DNA from: Tolypocladium sp. Sup5 PDA-1
Taxonomy: Eukaryota > Ascomycota > Sordariomycetes > Hypocreales > Ophiocordycipitaceae
Length of the DNA: 64,000 nucleotides
NCBI GenBank assembly: GCA_000750105.3
Contig: JPHH03000007.1
Location: forward strand, 868,001-932,000
Reading direction: 5' to 3'
The translations under genes and the position numbers were made by a program. Shown here one piece after another: positions 11,988 through 22,427 of this stretch; position 1 is the first letter of the stretch; each line of letters opens with the position of its first letter. The notes under the pieces are model-generated. The model saw nothing but the letters and a program-made list of their open reading frames with translations, did not search any database and was not told where the DNA came from.

Positions 11988-12712
11988 AAACCCCCCCTCC
12001 CCCCCCCCCCCCCCCCCCGGGGCCATCATCAACAATCTCCCTTTGCTCTCCAGCCCCTTGCCCTTCCCGCCGGGTAGGTCCTGGTCGATAGGAAACGACT
12101 AGGGCGACCCCATTGTTAGCCAGCCAAGGCTGCCACCGATCTTTCTAAATCGAGAACCCGGCTGATCTGTGGGTGACCCGGACGACGACGAAGACGACGA
12201 ATTTCCCACGAGCATGCGCATCGTCCTCCTTGCCCACCCAAGCTGATGCCGCGTGATTGGTGGGGATGTCGTCTCAGTCATCCGCCAGATCGTCGTCCTC
12301 GCAACGTACATGTAAAGGTAGGGTACCTTATGGGATGGGTGCAGCCGGGTGGCGCCCGTCATTACGCAGCCGAAAGTGTACTCGTAGAGCGTACCTGCAT
12401 CCTGGGGGCCACGTAAGGTAAGTAGCCAGCCAGCCATACAGCTGGGTAAGTCCAAAACAAGGAAGCAAACAAACAGGAAAGAGGAAAGGGGGCACGCACC
12501 AGACGCCTGTCTGTGGTTCAGAGTTTTCGTCCTCGTCTCCCACATAAATAATAGTCCGCCCGCGCAGAAAACTCACTCACCCGTTACCACTGGTCTCTTC
12601 ATTCATCCAGGTCTTGAGTTTTCCACGTTGTGAGGTCCGGTTTTAGCCAGCCTCGTGGGTGTCAATGCATTAGAGCAGAACCTCGAAACATAACCCCGTC
12701 CCGCCGTGTGGT
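10951..12712. other. intergenic region with a long C-rich tract
   Basis: This is the space between the Zn2Cys6 regulator and the dioxygenase gene. It holds a partial GTAC-type repeat at 11361-11370 and the homopolymer tract described separately. I see no supported gene; the open frames across 11.8-12.1 kb exist only because a homopolymer has no stop codons. The last few hundred bases should contain the dioxygenase promoter. Confidence 0.5.
11954..12018. repeat. poly-C tract interrupted by AAAAA
   Basis: About 32 C, then five A, then seven C, one T and about 20 more C. The opposite strand is a G-run able to form quadruplexes, and the C strand could form an i-motif. Such tracts are also error-prone in sequencing, so the exact length should not be trusted. 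Confidence 0.85.
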
Positions 12713-14169
12713 ATGGATGCCATGTGGCCCAGTGTCAAGAGACGTCAAAGGCTGACTTCGAATCAAAGACGAACCCCAATGGCGCAATCTGGAGCTGGAC
12801 CCGTTGTGGGTTCACATATTACCCAAGTTCAGAAAACCACTTTCCCAGTTCCTTTGCAGGAGCTGTCAAGGTTGCCTGCCGGGTTTCCTGCCGTACTCGA
12901 TTCACCATTGGCATGGTCAGGATATCAACTTGCCCAGCAAAGTGATTATATCCTCGTACTCGACGGGGACGATGTGCGGGAAGTTGAACACGCCCTCGAG
13001 CGGTTCAAGAGTATGTCACACGCGACAACCAGAACCCGCATGGCAACGATGACTGATCTCCATGATAGAATTAGGGTTGGACGGCGACCTCATCACGCGA
13101 GAAACCTTTCCCCTTCCCAACTTGGGTCCGAAGCTGAACCAGATGCGGTGGGACATTCACGAGGGCAGAGGTTTCGGGCTCATACGAGGCCTGAACCCAC
13201 GAAAGCATCCAGTCGAGGACCTGGCCATGCTCCATCTCGGCATCCAGTCGCATGTTGCCAACCGCCAAGGCCGGCAAGACAAAAAGGGCAACATGCTCGG
13301 TATGATAGGTTCCGGTCCAAGTGGGAATAGACACTGACAGACAAACAGTCCACATTGTTGCGGACGACTCTTCAAAGGAGAAGTCAACACATCATCGCCA
13401 CTCCACGGCTCCGATTGTAAGGCAGTCAAACAAGTTGCACAGTGCAACGACGGGTTTGCTGACGAGATGCCCAGACGTTCCACAACGAAGAAGCCGGCGA
13501 CATTGTGAGCTGGCTGACGAGAAGCACCGCAGCCAAGGGCGGGAAGTGCATCATTGCCTCGGCCTACACCGTGTACAACGTGCTCGCAGCGAGCCGTCCC
13601 GACTTGGTTCGAACACTTGCACGTTCCGACTGGCCATTTGCTCTGTAAGTCAAAGCCTAGTGCCGAGCTGAGACTCTTGTTTGGGATATTTTTTCCAGGC
13701 GCCTGACCCACTTCTGTCTGATAGACCCCGGTTCCAGTGCCGTCCAGTCATGTTTTACCACAAGGAACGGCTCATTACCAACTTTGGCAGGACGGCTTTG
13801 CTGGGGAGCGCAAGCCACGTTCGTTCAAATCGCCTCCCAAAGCTGACATGCAGCCAGATGGAGGCGCTTGACACGATCGAGAGCATTGCCCAAGCCACGC
13901 AGCTGGAAATCCCCACGAAGGCTGGTGACATCCACTTCATCAACAACCTCGCCGTCTTGCATAGGCGCGAAGGCTTCGTGAATGGGCCATCGGCGAACGA
14001 GCGGCGCCACCTAGTGCGCATGAGGCTTCGAGACGACGACATGGGATGGGATATCCCGCGGGATCTAGCCAAGGAGTGGTCCAAGGCATTCGACTCGGGC
14101 CGTACAATGGTGTGGCATCTCGAACCCATGCCAGATGGCTTCTTTCCACTGAGATCGCAGCCGAACTGA
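12713..14169 (+). CDS. TauD/TfdA-family Fe(II)/2-oxoglutarate-dependent dioxygenase
   Basis: Five exons (12713-13010, 13069-13299, 13349-13416, 13475-13644, 13725-14169) encode 403 residues. The layout follows fungal TauD-like proteins: a long N-terminal lead ending in KLGLDGDLITRETFPLP, then WDIHEGRGFGLIRGL, an SHVANRQGRQDKKGNMLG loop, a metal site at FHNEEAGDI, and a C-terminal GDIHFINNLAVLHRREGF followed by RRHLVRMRLRD. Likely iron ligands are His202, Glu204 and His335, and Arg350 or Arg354 probably binds 2-oxoglutarate. Most TauD proteins have HxD; here it is HxE (His-Asn-Glu). Family members decarboxylate 2-oxoglutarate while hydroxylating taurine, other sulfonates or unrelated small molecules, so the substrate is open. 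The acceptor of the last intron was chosen at 13724 rather than 13699 because only that frame keeps the conserved C-terminal half. Confidence 0.85.
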
Positions 14170-14746
14170 ACCAACACACAAAATCGGCGAGCAGTGAGGA
14201 AACGAGGTCAGTCCAAAAGCGGTCAGCCGATGGCTACGAGAAGCGGCCAACGGCACGTCGCGAACAGGGCGAACGGGACACCCGCAATGGCGGGATCTGT
14301 GGTTCGGTTCCCCGTCAACGGGGGCTGGACAAGCGGTGGGTGGCGACATGCATGAAGATTGGCGCGTTGCCGCATGGATTTATAGAGTGTGTTCTTTCGG
14401 GGCGGCGTTTTGGTCAAGCAAAGGAGCTTTCTTTTGCGCTCATTGGTATCCAGTCATGCTTAGGCGTCTTCCCGTACAAGGAGCGGCTGGCAGGCAAAGG
14501 GCCGACGGACGTGGTAGTGGCGACCTAGGATAGAACTTGGCATCTCCGATATGCTGTAGGCAATGCAAGTGTGTAAACCAATCTAGCCACTAGCTTTGTC
14601 TCTGCATAAGGTGAAGCATTCGGAGGTTTGTACGTGCATGCGTGCAGCACAGGACTTGTTGCACATGCACACGTACGGGACTGGGGAGGTCGAGTCTTGG
14701 CAATCAGTGTCTCACAAGCAGCCACTCACCCTGCTCGCAACCCCAA

Positions 14747-14761
14747 GTACTCCGTACGGAG
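14747..14761. repeat. GTAC-type repeat with perfect palindromic core
   Basis: GTACTCCGTACGGAG; the core CTCCGTACGGAG (14750-14761) is its own reverse complement. Confidence 0.75.
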
Positions 14762-14861
14762 CAGCAACTTGTGCATCATGGCGTACGGGGAGGGAGGGAG
14801 GTGATTCGTCTCCCGGATGAGGGCCGCTCCCAAGACTCCGGGACGCCGGGCATGTCGTGGA

Positions 14862-14945
14862 GCACAGCGTGGTGCACAGCGTGGTGCACAGCGTGGTGCA
14901 CAGCGTGGTGCACAGCGTGGTGCACAGCGTGGTGCACAGCGTGGT
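14862..14945. repeat. 12-base tandem array, seven exact copies
   Basis: The unit GCACAGCGTGGT is repeated seven times without a mismatch. Exact copies point to recent expansion or active homogenisation. Each unit contains GTGGTGCAC at its joints. No gene spans it convincingly. Confidence 0.9.
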
Positions 14946-15726
14946 GCGAGGGATCAGGGCTCGGGGCAATGCCCCGTAGCACAGATGGCGATAGTCTTGG
15001 CAGTGTCCATCCCGGCAGCTGTGGAGATTGGCCATCGCGACAAGATTCCAGGATTGAGTCGCCGTGGTGGGAGTGAAAGAGCCAGGGAAGAGAGGTCAGG
15101 GATGAAGGGACGGGGAGGGTGAGTCGGATACGATGGGTGCGATGCCCTGGGCCCAGTTGAATATCGGCGGCGTCGACGGGTGGCACGAGGTGCATCCGAG
15201 CGAACAGCAGCTGCCACGAAGAGCGAAAATCGAGGGCTGGAGCACGTATTCGAGCGGTTGGTGGGAGCCGTCGCCGCCGCCGCGGCGATGTCATTGCTTT
15301 TTGCTCTGCCATGCATGGCCCTTGGGACGGCCGGGTGCAGGGTTCATACAGGTGGTTCGCAAACAACGCTACCAGACCAAGGGCGGTGAGGAAAGAGCGA
15401 ACAAGAAGCCGGAAGAGAGCCGGAGAGGTCGATCCTGCGAAGACGGAGAGTGAGGCATCTAGAGAGGCTGCGTCGGGCCTCGGAGTCGGCAGTCGACGAT
15501 GGAGGTTGGAGGTTGGAGGTTGATTTGATAAGTGAAGCAGGGGTCATGGGCTCAGTGCTGGCACAGTGCCCAATACGGTGCTAAATAGCCCGTACACGGT
15601 GCAGCCTGAGGCCCAGCTCCCCTGAGGCGCCAACCTCGCGGGACCTCGGCGAGTGGGCTCCGGCCGACGCCTTCATCAAACACCGTCTTGACCGGCCACA
15701 CCTTACGGAGCACCTTGGCCTGCCTT

Positions 15727-15743
15727 GTACGGAGTACGAGTAC
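15727..15743. repeat. GTAC-type repeat copy upstream of the phytase-like gene
   Basis: GTACGGAGTACGAGTAC: one full GTAC-GGA-GTAC unit and a third GTAC, about 360 bases before the start codon. Confidence 0.75.
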
Positions 15744-16100
15744 TTGCTGCATGCATGTCGCAGAGGCCAGTTCCACCCTCAAACTCCCGACTCGCACGAA
15801 CATCGCCAGGCCAGCGCGTGCCAGCTGCTGCAGCACCTCGCACGCTCGGCAATGGATGGTTGACGCGCTGCCGTGCCGCACCGGTCGAACTTTGAAGCGC
15901 CGCCGCCGCGTGTCCTGCCTGGCTCTCCCGCACCCGTGGCCCCGTGCTCTCTCCTGTCCGTGGCATCTGGCCAGGCTGCCTCCCGTCTGTCTCGATTCAC
16001 CGTCCCCGGCCCTGGCCACGAGCTTGCAACCACTCGTGAGGCTCGCAGCGCAGCTTCTGCCAGCCATCGTTGTCGCCGCTGGCGCACGGATAGCAGCGTC

Positions 16101-18193
16101 ATGTCCACCTCGTCCAAGCCAGCGCCCCTCTCGCGGGCCACTCATGCTCGCGGGGACTCGACTGGCTACCGGGCCGTTCACCAGGACGAGGAGCAAGACG
16201 CTCCCGAGGGGGAGGATGGACAGGATGGCCACGACATGGCGGCAACCTTCCTCACGCCCCAGTCCAGGTCTGAACGCCGCTTCAGGGCTGCAACATATGT
16301 CTTGGCTGTATGCGTGGTGATCCTCGTCGCCTCCAACCTCTACCTATCCCTTCCATTTGCCTTCTCCGGCCACGGATCGTGCCCGTGCTCCCCGCGCAAG
16401 GTGCCCCAGTATTTCCAGACATCTCCGGAGCTATGGCCCGGTCCAACGGCCACGGGGCGGCCCGCCTTTATGGCTCAGACAAGGACGTTTGACCCTACCG
16501 CAACCTACGTGCCCAATGAGCCACTTCAGACATCCATCCCCATCGAGGGCATGGGGCAGGGGAACCAGAGCATCTTCAAGATGATGGGCTTCCTGTCCCC
16601 GTATACTCCTTCTCCTGGGTTTGGCGTTGACGAGTACCCCTTGCCGCAAGGGGCCGACATCGTTCAGGTTCAAATGCTGTCCCGACATGGATCTCGGTAC
16701 CCAACCTCTGGAGATGAGGTTGCGGCGTTTGGCCAGCGCATCGCCAATGCCTCGGGCGTGATCACGCCGAAAGGCCCTCTGGCCTTCCTCAAGGACTGGG
16801 AGTACCAGCTGGGCTCCGAAATCTTAGTCCCAAAGGGGCGCGAAGAGCTGTTCAAGTCAGGTAGGGAACTACGCTTCTCAATTCAGCCTCGGCATGCTGT
16901 ATTGTAGCTGACATCGCAAAAGGCATTTTGCACAGCTACATGTATGGTAGCCTGTACAATCCAAAGAGCAAGATCATTGTCCGGACGACGGTAGGCGCAA
17001 GTTGAGTGGTTGGGAAGCGTGTTTGCGATACTAACGTAAGCCAGACGCAAGATCGAATGCTAAAATCTGCTGAAAACTGGATGGCTGGGTTCTTTGGGCT
17101 TGAATGGTTTGCATCTTCCACGCCACAACTCGACAGCTCGACACTGACTTGACCGACGCAGGACAAACAACGCCACCATTGAAGTCATCATAGAGGAAAG
17201 GGGCTTCAACAATTCCCTCGCGGGCTCACTCAACTGCCCAAACTCACGCACCAAGTGGTCCGGCAACGAGGCTCGAGACACTTGGGTTAACACATATCTC
17301 AAAGATGGTTGGCTCCCTGCCTTTGCCCACACACAAACATCCCGTATGCTAATGTTGATGATAGCGACTTCTCGGTTCCAGGCCATGACTGAGGGTTTCA
17401 CGTGGAGTGTTGACGACGTCTACGCTGCACAGACCATGTGTCCCTATGAGACTGTTGCGTACGGATTCAGCAAGTTCTGCGACCTCTTTACCTACGAGGA
17501 ATGGCAGGGCTTTGGCTACTCGATTGATCTGTACTTTTCCGCTGCCAGCGCATTTCACAGCCCTACAGGAGTATGTATTCTCTTGGGGATATCGTCTACG
17601 GCGCACCACGGCTAACCTTGCCTGCTTAGCGTGCTGTTGGTATTGGCTACCAGCAGGAAGTCATTGCACGACTTCAAAACCATACCCTAGGCTACTCGGG
17701 TTCGCAGATCAACGTCACACTGGACAGCAGCACAGAGACGTTCCCCTTGAACCAGAGCCTCTATTTTGACTTCTCCCATGACACCAACATCGTCTCGGTA
17801 TTAACGGCTTTCGGCCTCCGGCAGTTCGCAGAAGAACTTCCGGCCGCCAAATACCCTGGAGACCACAACTTTACGGTCGCCCATGTGACCCCGTTTGGCG
17901 CGCGCCTTGACATCGAAATCATTCAGACGCCGAAACCTCTTTCACCTAATCGGGACGGGTACCTGCGTGGCGAGGCAACCAAGTACATCCACTTTGTCCT
18001 TAACCAGCGCACGCTGCCTCTGGGCAAGAGCTTCTCCGAGTGCGATGCCAGCCGCAAGGACGGCTGGTGCGAATTGGGCACCTTTTTAAGGGTGCAAGAG
18101 AGCATGCCGGCCAAGGCCAAGTTTGACTACGCCTGTTTCGGAGACTACCCTAAGGTGTCGTATGGAGAGGTGACCGACGGTGTTCCGCCGTGA
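16101..18193 (+). CDS. membrane-anchored histidine acid phosphatase (phytase-like)
   Basis: Six exons (16101-16860, 16923-16990, 17045-17106, 17162-17307, 17365-17570, 17630-18193) give 601 residues. The catalytic pair of the branch-2 histidine acid phosphatase family is clear: RHGSRYP at 195-201 supplies the nucleophile His196, and SHDTN at 463-467 supplies the proton donor Asp465. Other family blocks are HSYMYGSLYNPKSKIIVRTT, QDRMLKSAENW and MTEGFTW. The enzyme should release phosphate from phytate or other phosphomonoesters. A hydrophobic stretch at about 64-86 follows a charged, acidic 60-residue N-terminus and looks like a type II membrane anchor instead of a cleaved signal peptide, so the catalytic domain would face outside or the vacuole/secretory lumen. 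Potential N-glycosylation sites are frequent. Two donors are weak (GTTTGC at 17107, GTTGGC at 17308), yet the protein only stays in frame with them. Confidence 0.88.
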
Positions 18194-18489
18194 TGTAAGA
18201 TGTGCAGAAAGAGATGAATTTGCTAGCAAGGCGCGATTTGGGTTCCTGATTTTCAAAGGCATTTGCAGGGCATGGGGAAATTCACAGATGAAGGGTCAAG
18301 GTATTTAATGGTTTCAACATGTATTGGCGTCTTGGCATATGCAGGTCGCTTTTCCCGAGGCCCTCCATCTATCATGCGGGTATAATACAATCCCAAAATC
18401 AACCGTACGCCGGCGCCGGCTACCCAAACCCATATCCTGGGGGAACAAACAAAACGGAACGAGACTACAGCATATACGCCTCTGATGGC
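18194..18489. other. intergenic space between convergent genes
   Basis: This stretch of 296 bases separates the stop codons of the phytase-like gene (+) and the ammonium transporter (-). It should hold both 3' untranslated regions. I see no other feature. Confidence 0.5.
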
Positions 18490-20159
18490 CTAGGCCTGCT
18501 TCTCCCCAGCGGTCTTCTCCTTGTCATCCTGCACCGACGACGCCGACGACTTCTTCTCTTCGGCCGGGCCGACATCGGACGAACTGTGTGGGCGAACCAT
18601 GCTGGCATGCTCCTGGATGCCGTGCTGCGGCTCAATGACCTCGCCGTCGCAGGCAGGCTCACCGCGATGGGGGCTCCAGGCCAGGAAGTCTCGTCGGACC
18701 TCGACGTAGTCGTACGAGAACTCGCCGTGCTGGTCGTCGTCCATGCCGAGAAGCTCGGCCTCCTCGGAAGCACGCAGCTTAAGGCCGGGGATGACGTCGA
18801 TGATCTTAGCAATGATGGCGGACATGACGAAGGCGTAGGAGCAGGCGGAGACGATGGCGGCAATCTGCCAGCCAAGGGCGGCATAGTTGCCGTCAAGGAA
18901 GCCGCCGGTTGTGCCGGTGTTGACGCCGTCCAGGCCGATGATCCTGCCAGTGGCGAAGAAGCCGTTGAAGATGAGACCGACGATGCCGCCGATGCCGTGC
19001 TCGGCGAAGACGTCGAGGGAGTCGTCGATGCGGATGAGGAATTTGACTGAGACGGCAGGTCAGCACTGAAACATTGATGAGCATGCGATCAGGGGAAACT
19101 CACTCTTGGTGCCAAAGTTGCAGGCAACTCCAGCGACAACGCCCAGAGCAATGCTGGCCCACGGGTCGATGAAGCCGGAGGCGGGAGTGGCAGCAACAAG
19201 ACCAGAAATGGTACCGGAGCACCAGCCAACCATGGACCACTTCTTAGCCAGGCGGTAGTCGAGCAGGCACCAGGTCATGGCGGCGAAGGTGGCAGTCAGG
19301 CACGAGTTCCAGCAGGCCATGACGGCACGCAGGTTAGCACCGAACGAGGAGCCACCGTTGAAGCCGAGCCAGCCGAACCACAGCAAGATGGTACCGAGAG
19401 TGATGAGGGAGATGTTGTGGGGGCGGAAGTTCATCATCATCTTGTCGTTGCGTCGGCCGAGGACCCACGAGTAGGCGAGGGCGGAGACACCGGAGCCGAT
19501 CTCGACGGGGACGCCTCCAGCATAGTCGAAGACGCCGTGCTTGAAGCACCAGCCGTTGCTGTTCCAGACCCAGTAGGCGAGGGGGCAGTAGACGAGGGTG
19601 GCCCAGAAGAAGGTGAAGACCATGGCGGGGACGACACGGCCGCGCTCGGCGACGGCACCAATGGTCAGGGCGGCGGTGACGGCGCAGAACAACATCTGGT
19701 AGAAGGAGTAGAGGAGGGCTGGGATGAGCGGGGAGCCGACCGAGGGCGTGGCCCAGACCTTCATGAGGCCAAAGTGCTTGAGGTCGCCGATGAAGGGGTT
19801 GCCGGAGGTCTGGCCGAAGGCGAGGGAGTAGCCCCAAAAGTACCACTGGAAAACGATGACGGAGAAGGACATCATGACGACCCAGAGCATGGAGAGGGCC
19901 GACTTTCTTCGAGCGAGGCCGGAGTAGAGGAAGGCGATGCCAGGGACCATGAGCAGGACGAGACAGGAGCTGATGAGGATGAAGGCCTGGTCGCCGGACT
20001 GGTACCACTGGTTGAGGTTCTCGGTGGCTGGAGAGGCATGGGAGTCAGCATTTTCACCCAGTATGTTCTGAAGCACGGCGTCGACGTACTGGAATCACCA
20101 CCGATGTCGTCGTCGGTACCATTGAAGACGGCCGGGGCCCCGAGATGGGCGTAAGACAT
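18490..20159 (-). CDS. ammonium transporter of the Amt/Mep family
   Basis: Three exons (20159-20090, 20027-19104, 19046-18490) encode 516 residues. The protein has the Amt/Mep fold: an external N-terminus with NQWYQSGDQAF, LVLLMVPGIAFLYSGLARRKSALSM (helix 1-2 signature), DYAGGVPVEIGSGVSALAYSWVLGRR, NFRPHNISLITLGTILLWFGWLGFNGGS and DDSLDVFAEHGIGGIVG, plus a cytosolic C-terminus containing YDYVEVRRDFLAWSP. It should carry ammonium across the plasma membrane. The first histidine of the twin-His pore motif is Glu199, and the second, His348, is kept. That is the arrangement known from yeast Mep1/Mep3, whereas Mep2, the sensor type, keeps both histidines. Three AGATAA sites upstream suggest nitrogen control by an AreA-type GATA factor. 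The 3' neighbour on the other strand is the phytase-like gene. Confidence 0.95.
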
Positions 20160-20261
20160 GGCGATGGTGTTTTGAGGAGGATTCGGCACAGGCGGGCGGC
20201 AGATGACGGGCGGCAGACGACGGGAGGGAAGAAAGCCCCGGGAACGATCGACGAGTATGCG

Positions 20262-20267
20262 AGATAA
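20262..20267 (+). promoter_or_regulatory. GATA-factor-type site (AGATAA), first of three
   Basis: AGATAA matches the HGATAR consensus of AreA/Nit2 nitrogen regulators and lies about 100 bases upstream of the ammonium-transporter start. Further copies are at 20427-20432 and 20653-20658, all in the same orientation. Confidence 0.45.
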
Positions 20268-20426
20268 GGCAAGCCTTCTCCTTCCGGAAGCCACCCAGAC
20301 GCAAGCCGCGATGATGGACAGATGGGATGAAGAGTGGCGGCTTTAGGTTCACGATGAGATGGCACTCCAGATCCGAAGAAGGGGGGGGGGAGGATAAGGA
20401 GGAAGGGGAAGGGGGAGAGAGAGGAG

Positions 20427-20432
20427 AGATAA
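20427..20432 (+). promoter_or_regulatory. GATA-factor-type site (AGATAA), second of three
   Basis: Second HGATAR match, about 270 bases upstream of the ammonium-transporter start. Confidence 0.4.
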
Positions 20433-20513
20433 GCACGGCATGCACACGCACGGGAGGGAGCAGGGCGAGTTTTATCTAGCATCACCAGGATGGGCGTCGC
20501 TGCTCTGCGCCGT

Positions 20514-20524
20514 GTACGGAGTAC
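20514..20524. repeat. GTAC-type repeat copy
   Basis: GTACGGAGTAC, a complete unit in the ammonium-transporter upstream region. Confidence 0.75.
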
Positions 20525-20612
20525 TTGAAGATACGTACGCCTCCGTCGCGAATAGCTGGGCACGGGGGTCCCTGGGGCGGCGCCCAGTGATGGAGGCGGA
20601 CGAGTCGACGGG

Positions 20613-20641
20613 GTACGAAGTACGGAGTACGTACGAAGTAG
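20613..20641. repeat. GTAC-type repeat cluster (three units)
   Basis: GTACGAAGTACGGAGTAC runs directly into GTACGAAGTAG. The GAA and GGA spacer forms alternate around shared GTAC halves, about 450 bases upstream of the ammonium-transporter gene. Confidence 0.8.
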
Positions 20642-20652
20642 TCGGTCGGTAT

Positions 20653-20658
20653 AGATAA
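20653..20658 (+). promoter_or_regulatory. GATA-factor-type site (AGATAA), third of three
   Basis: Third HGATAR match, about 500 bases upstream of the ammonium-transporter start. Confidence 0.35.
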
Positions 20659-22427
20659 GGGACCCGGCTCGGCGGGCGCAGATCCCTGGCTGGGACTGGA
20701 CTGTACTCGTAGATAGAGAAGAAGCCTCGGGGCTAGCGAGTTGGGCACTCGACTCGTACTCGCAGCAACGGGGGCGGGTGAGAAGCTAGGACGGAAGTTG
20801 AAGGGGTCCAGTCCCTTATCATTGCCGAAAACGGGGGTCGGGGAGATGCTCACACGCGACAGCGGTCTTGAATCAACCAATCCATCCACCTCATCATCAA
20901 TTTTCTCTCGTGGGACGGGACGGTTGAATGAGGCGGGCGCCGTCCATGGGAAGAAAAAGTCAAATCAAACCACCCGCCCGAGACAGAGTTCCGCCACGGG
21001 CTATCAGTAATACTCTCTGTGCACTCTGTGCCACCAACTGCTGCACGGCACCGTTTCACAACGGCAGCTGACTGCTGTTTTTCTTTCTTTCTTTATTTCT
21101 TTCTTTTCCTTTTGCTTTTCATTCCTGCGGGGGCCCTCCCGGAAACGTCCGCGCGCGGGTGAGAGAGCGAATGTGCCGCTTATCTCCAGGGACCGTCGTC
21201 GTTCATGCTGATTGCAGCCGCGGAGAGGACGGGGACGGCGTGCGACGCAGCGGGTGCGCTGGGCTGGGTGATCACTGATACCTATTTGTTGCCAAATTTC
21301 CAGTGTCATTCTCAACACCAATCGCCCAGTAATAAATGGAAATGAACAATAGAGCGCCCCAATCTCCAACCCCGTCCCGTGTCGTCCCCTGCGGCTGATG
21401 GCAAATCCATGAACGAGAAGTGACTTCACCTCGCCTCACGTCGCCAGCCCAGCGAAAACGGTTGCTGATAAGTGAGCGTGCCGCGCCGTGATTGGCCGGA
21501 TACGGACGGCAGTCCGTGCTGACTCATGCGGCGCATCTGTCACAGGAATTGAATCCATTATTTCGCGGCATTGGTCAACGGGTGGAGCCAGATACAGTAC
21601 GTGGCACCGATGAACCAATGGGAGGCCTTTTGCCCTTTGCAGCGTGGCGAGGAAGGATGGAAGGGTGCCAACGCCCAAGGGTGTGCGCCTGCCTGTGCAC
21701 GGCTCCGATCTCGCGGGAGACGTCCGGGCGGTCGGTCCGGGGATGATGGTGATGCCCTGCGCGTGCTGCCGAGGGACGCCATGCTTCTCCTCTCCACAGC
21801 GTCATCGCCCAACTCCGCGTGGGACACCCGAGAAAATGTCGTCCCAGCCCCTGCGCCGCCGCCCTCACACCCGATGGCTTGGGCAGCCCCCAGCCTTATC
21901 AACAGCATCGAAAACGCTGCCCACAAATCCCTTCTGGTCATCGCCGGTGGGGCGCGGGCAGATCTCGCGGGTATCCTTGCAGCAAACCCCACGACCAGGG
22001 CTCCACCACGGACGGGGTGCTTGCCAAGGCTTGCGGACTGCGACTCCATCTGTCATTCATTGTTGGATAATGCCATGTGCTGTCAGCTATCCGGCTCCAG
22101 GCACACCTCTCGGTAGACCCGATGGAGCGATAGCCTAAAGCTTCCTCCCTGGGGAACCTGTCATCATGCACAGTAATCCGGGGAAGCCCCATCATCATCC
22201 AGTTGGCCTGCACGTATCTGCAAGACTACAGTGCCTCATGGACGGAACAGTCTCAGTATTCCATGCTCGCAAATGGGAGTTCCATCCGAGCAACAACATA
22301 CAAGGGTATCTACACGCGCCAACCGTGCCATCTCGAGTGACGGCAGACCCTCCGCCGCCCCCGCATGGCAATGCAGCCAAAATACTGGTTCCCAAACGCC
22401 GCCCGCCGCCCGCCGCCAGCCCGCCCC

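Larger units (their letters stand above)
14170..16100. other. intergenic region upstream of the phytase-like gene
   Basis: No gene is supported. The region contains a 12-base tandem array (14862-14945) and two GTAC-type repeats. The long minus-strand and plus-strand frames across the array are translations of the repeat. The open frame continues upstream of the phosphatase start without an ATG in a good context, so it was not added to that gene. Confidence 0.5.
20160..22427. other. intergenic region: ammonium-transporter promoter and 3' side of the CRT10-like gene
   Basis: The first 500 bases upstream of the transporter hold three AGATAA sites, a ten-base G run at 20381-20390 and two clusters of the GTAC-type repeat. 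From about 21.0 to 22.4 kb I see only overlapping low-quality frames on both strands and no recognisable gene. Confidence 0.5.

Noticed and set aside
11769..12102. Open frames over the C-rich tract, giving poly-Pro or poly-Gly
   Set aside because: A homopolymer has no stop codons, there is no start context, and no conserved sequence flanks it.
13699..13724. Alternative acceptor at 13699 for the last dioxygenase intron
   Set aside because: It gives a protein-like start but meets a stop codon and loses the conserved C-terminal iron-ligand block; 13724 keeps the frame.
14776..15366. Long frames across the 12-base array, reading as Ala-Trp-Cys-Thr or His-His-Ala-Val repeats
   Set aside because: They are translations of the tandem repeat; both strands stay open simply because the unit is a multiple of three without a stop.
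19417..20154. Plus-strand frame opposite the ammonium transporter
   Set aside because: It is an acidic Gly/Glu/Asp/Val reading of the opposite strand, and the transporter on the minus strand explains the region.
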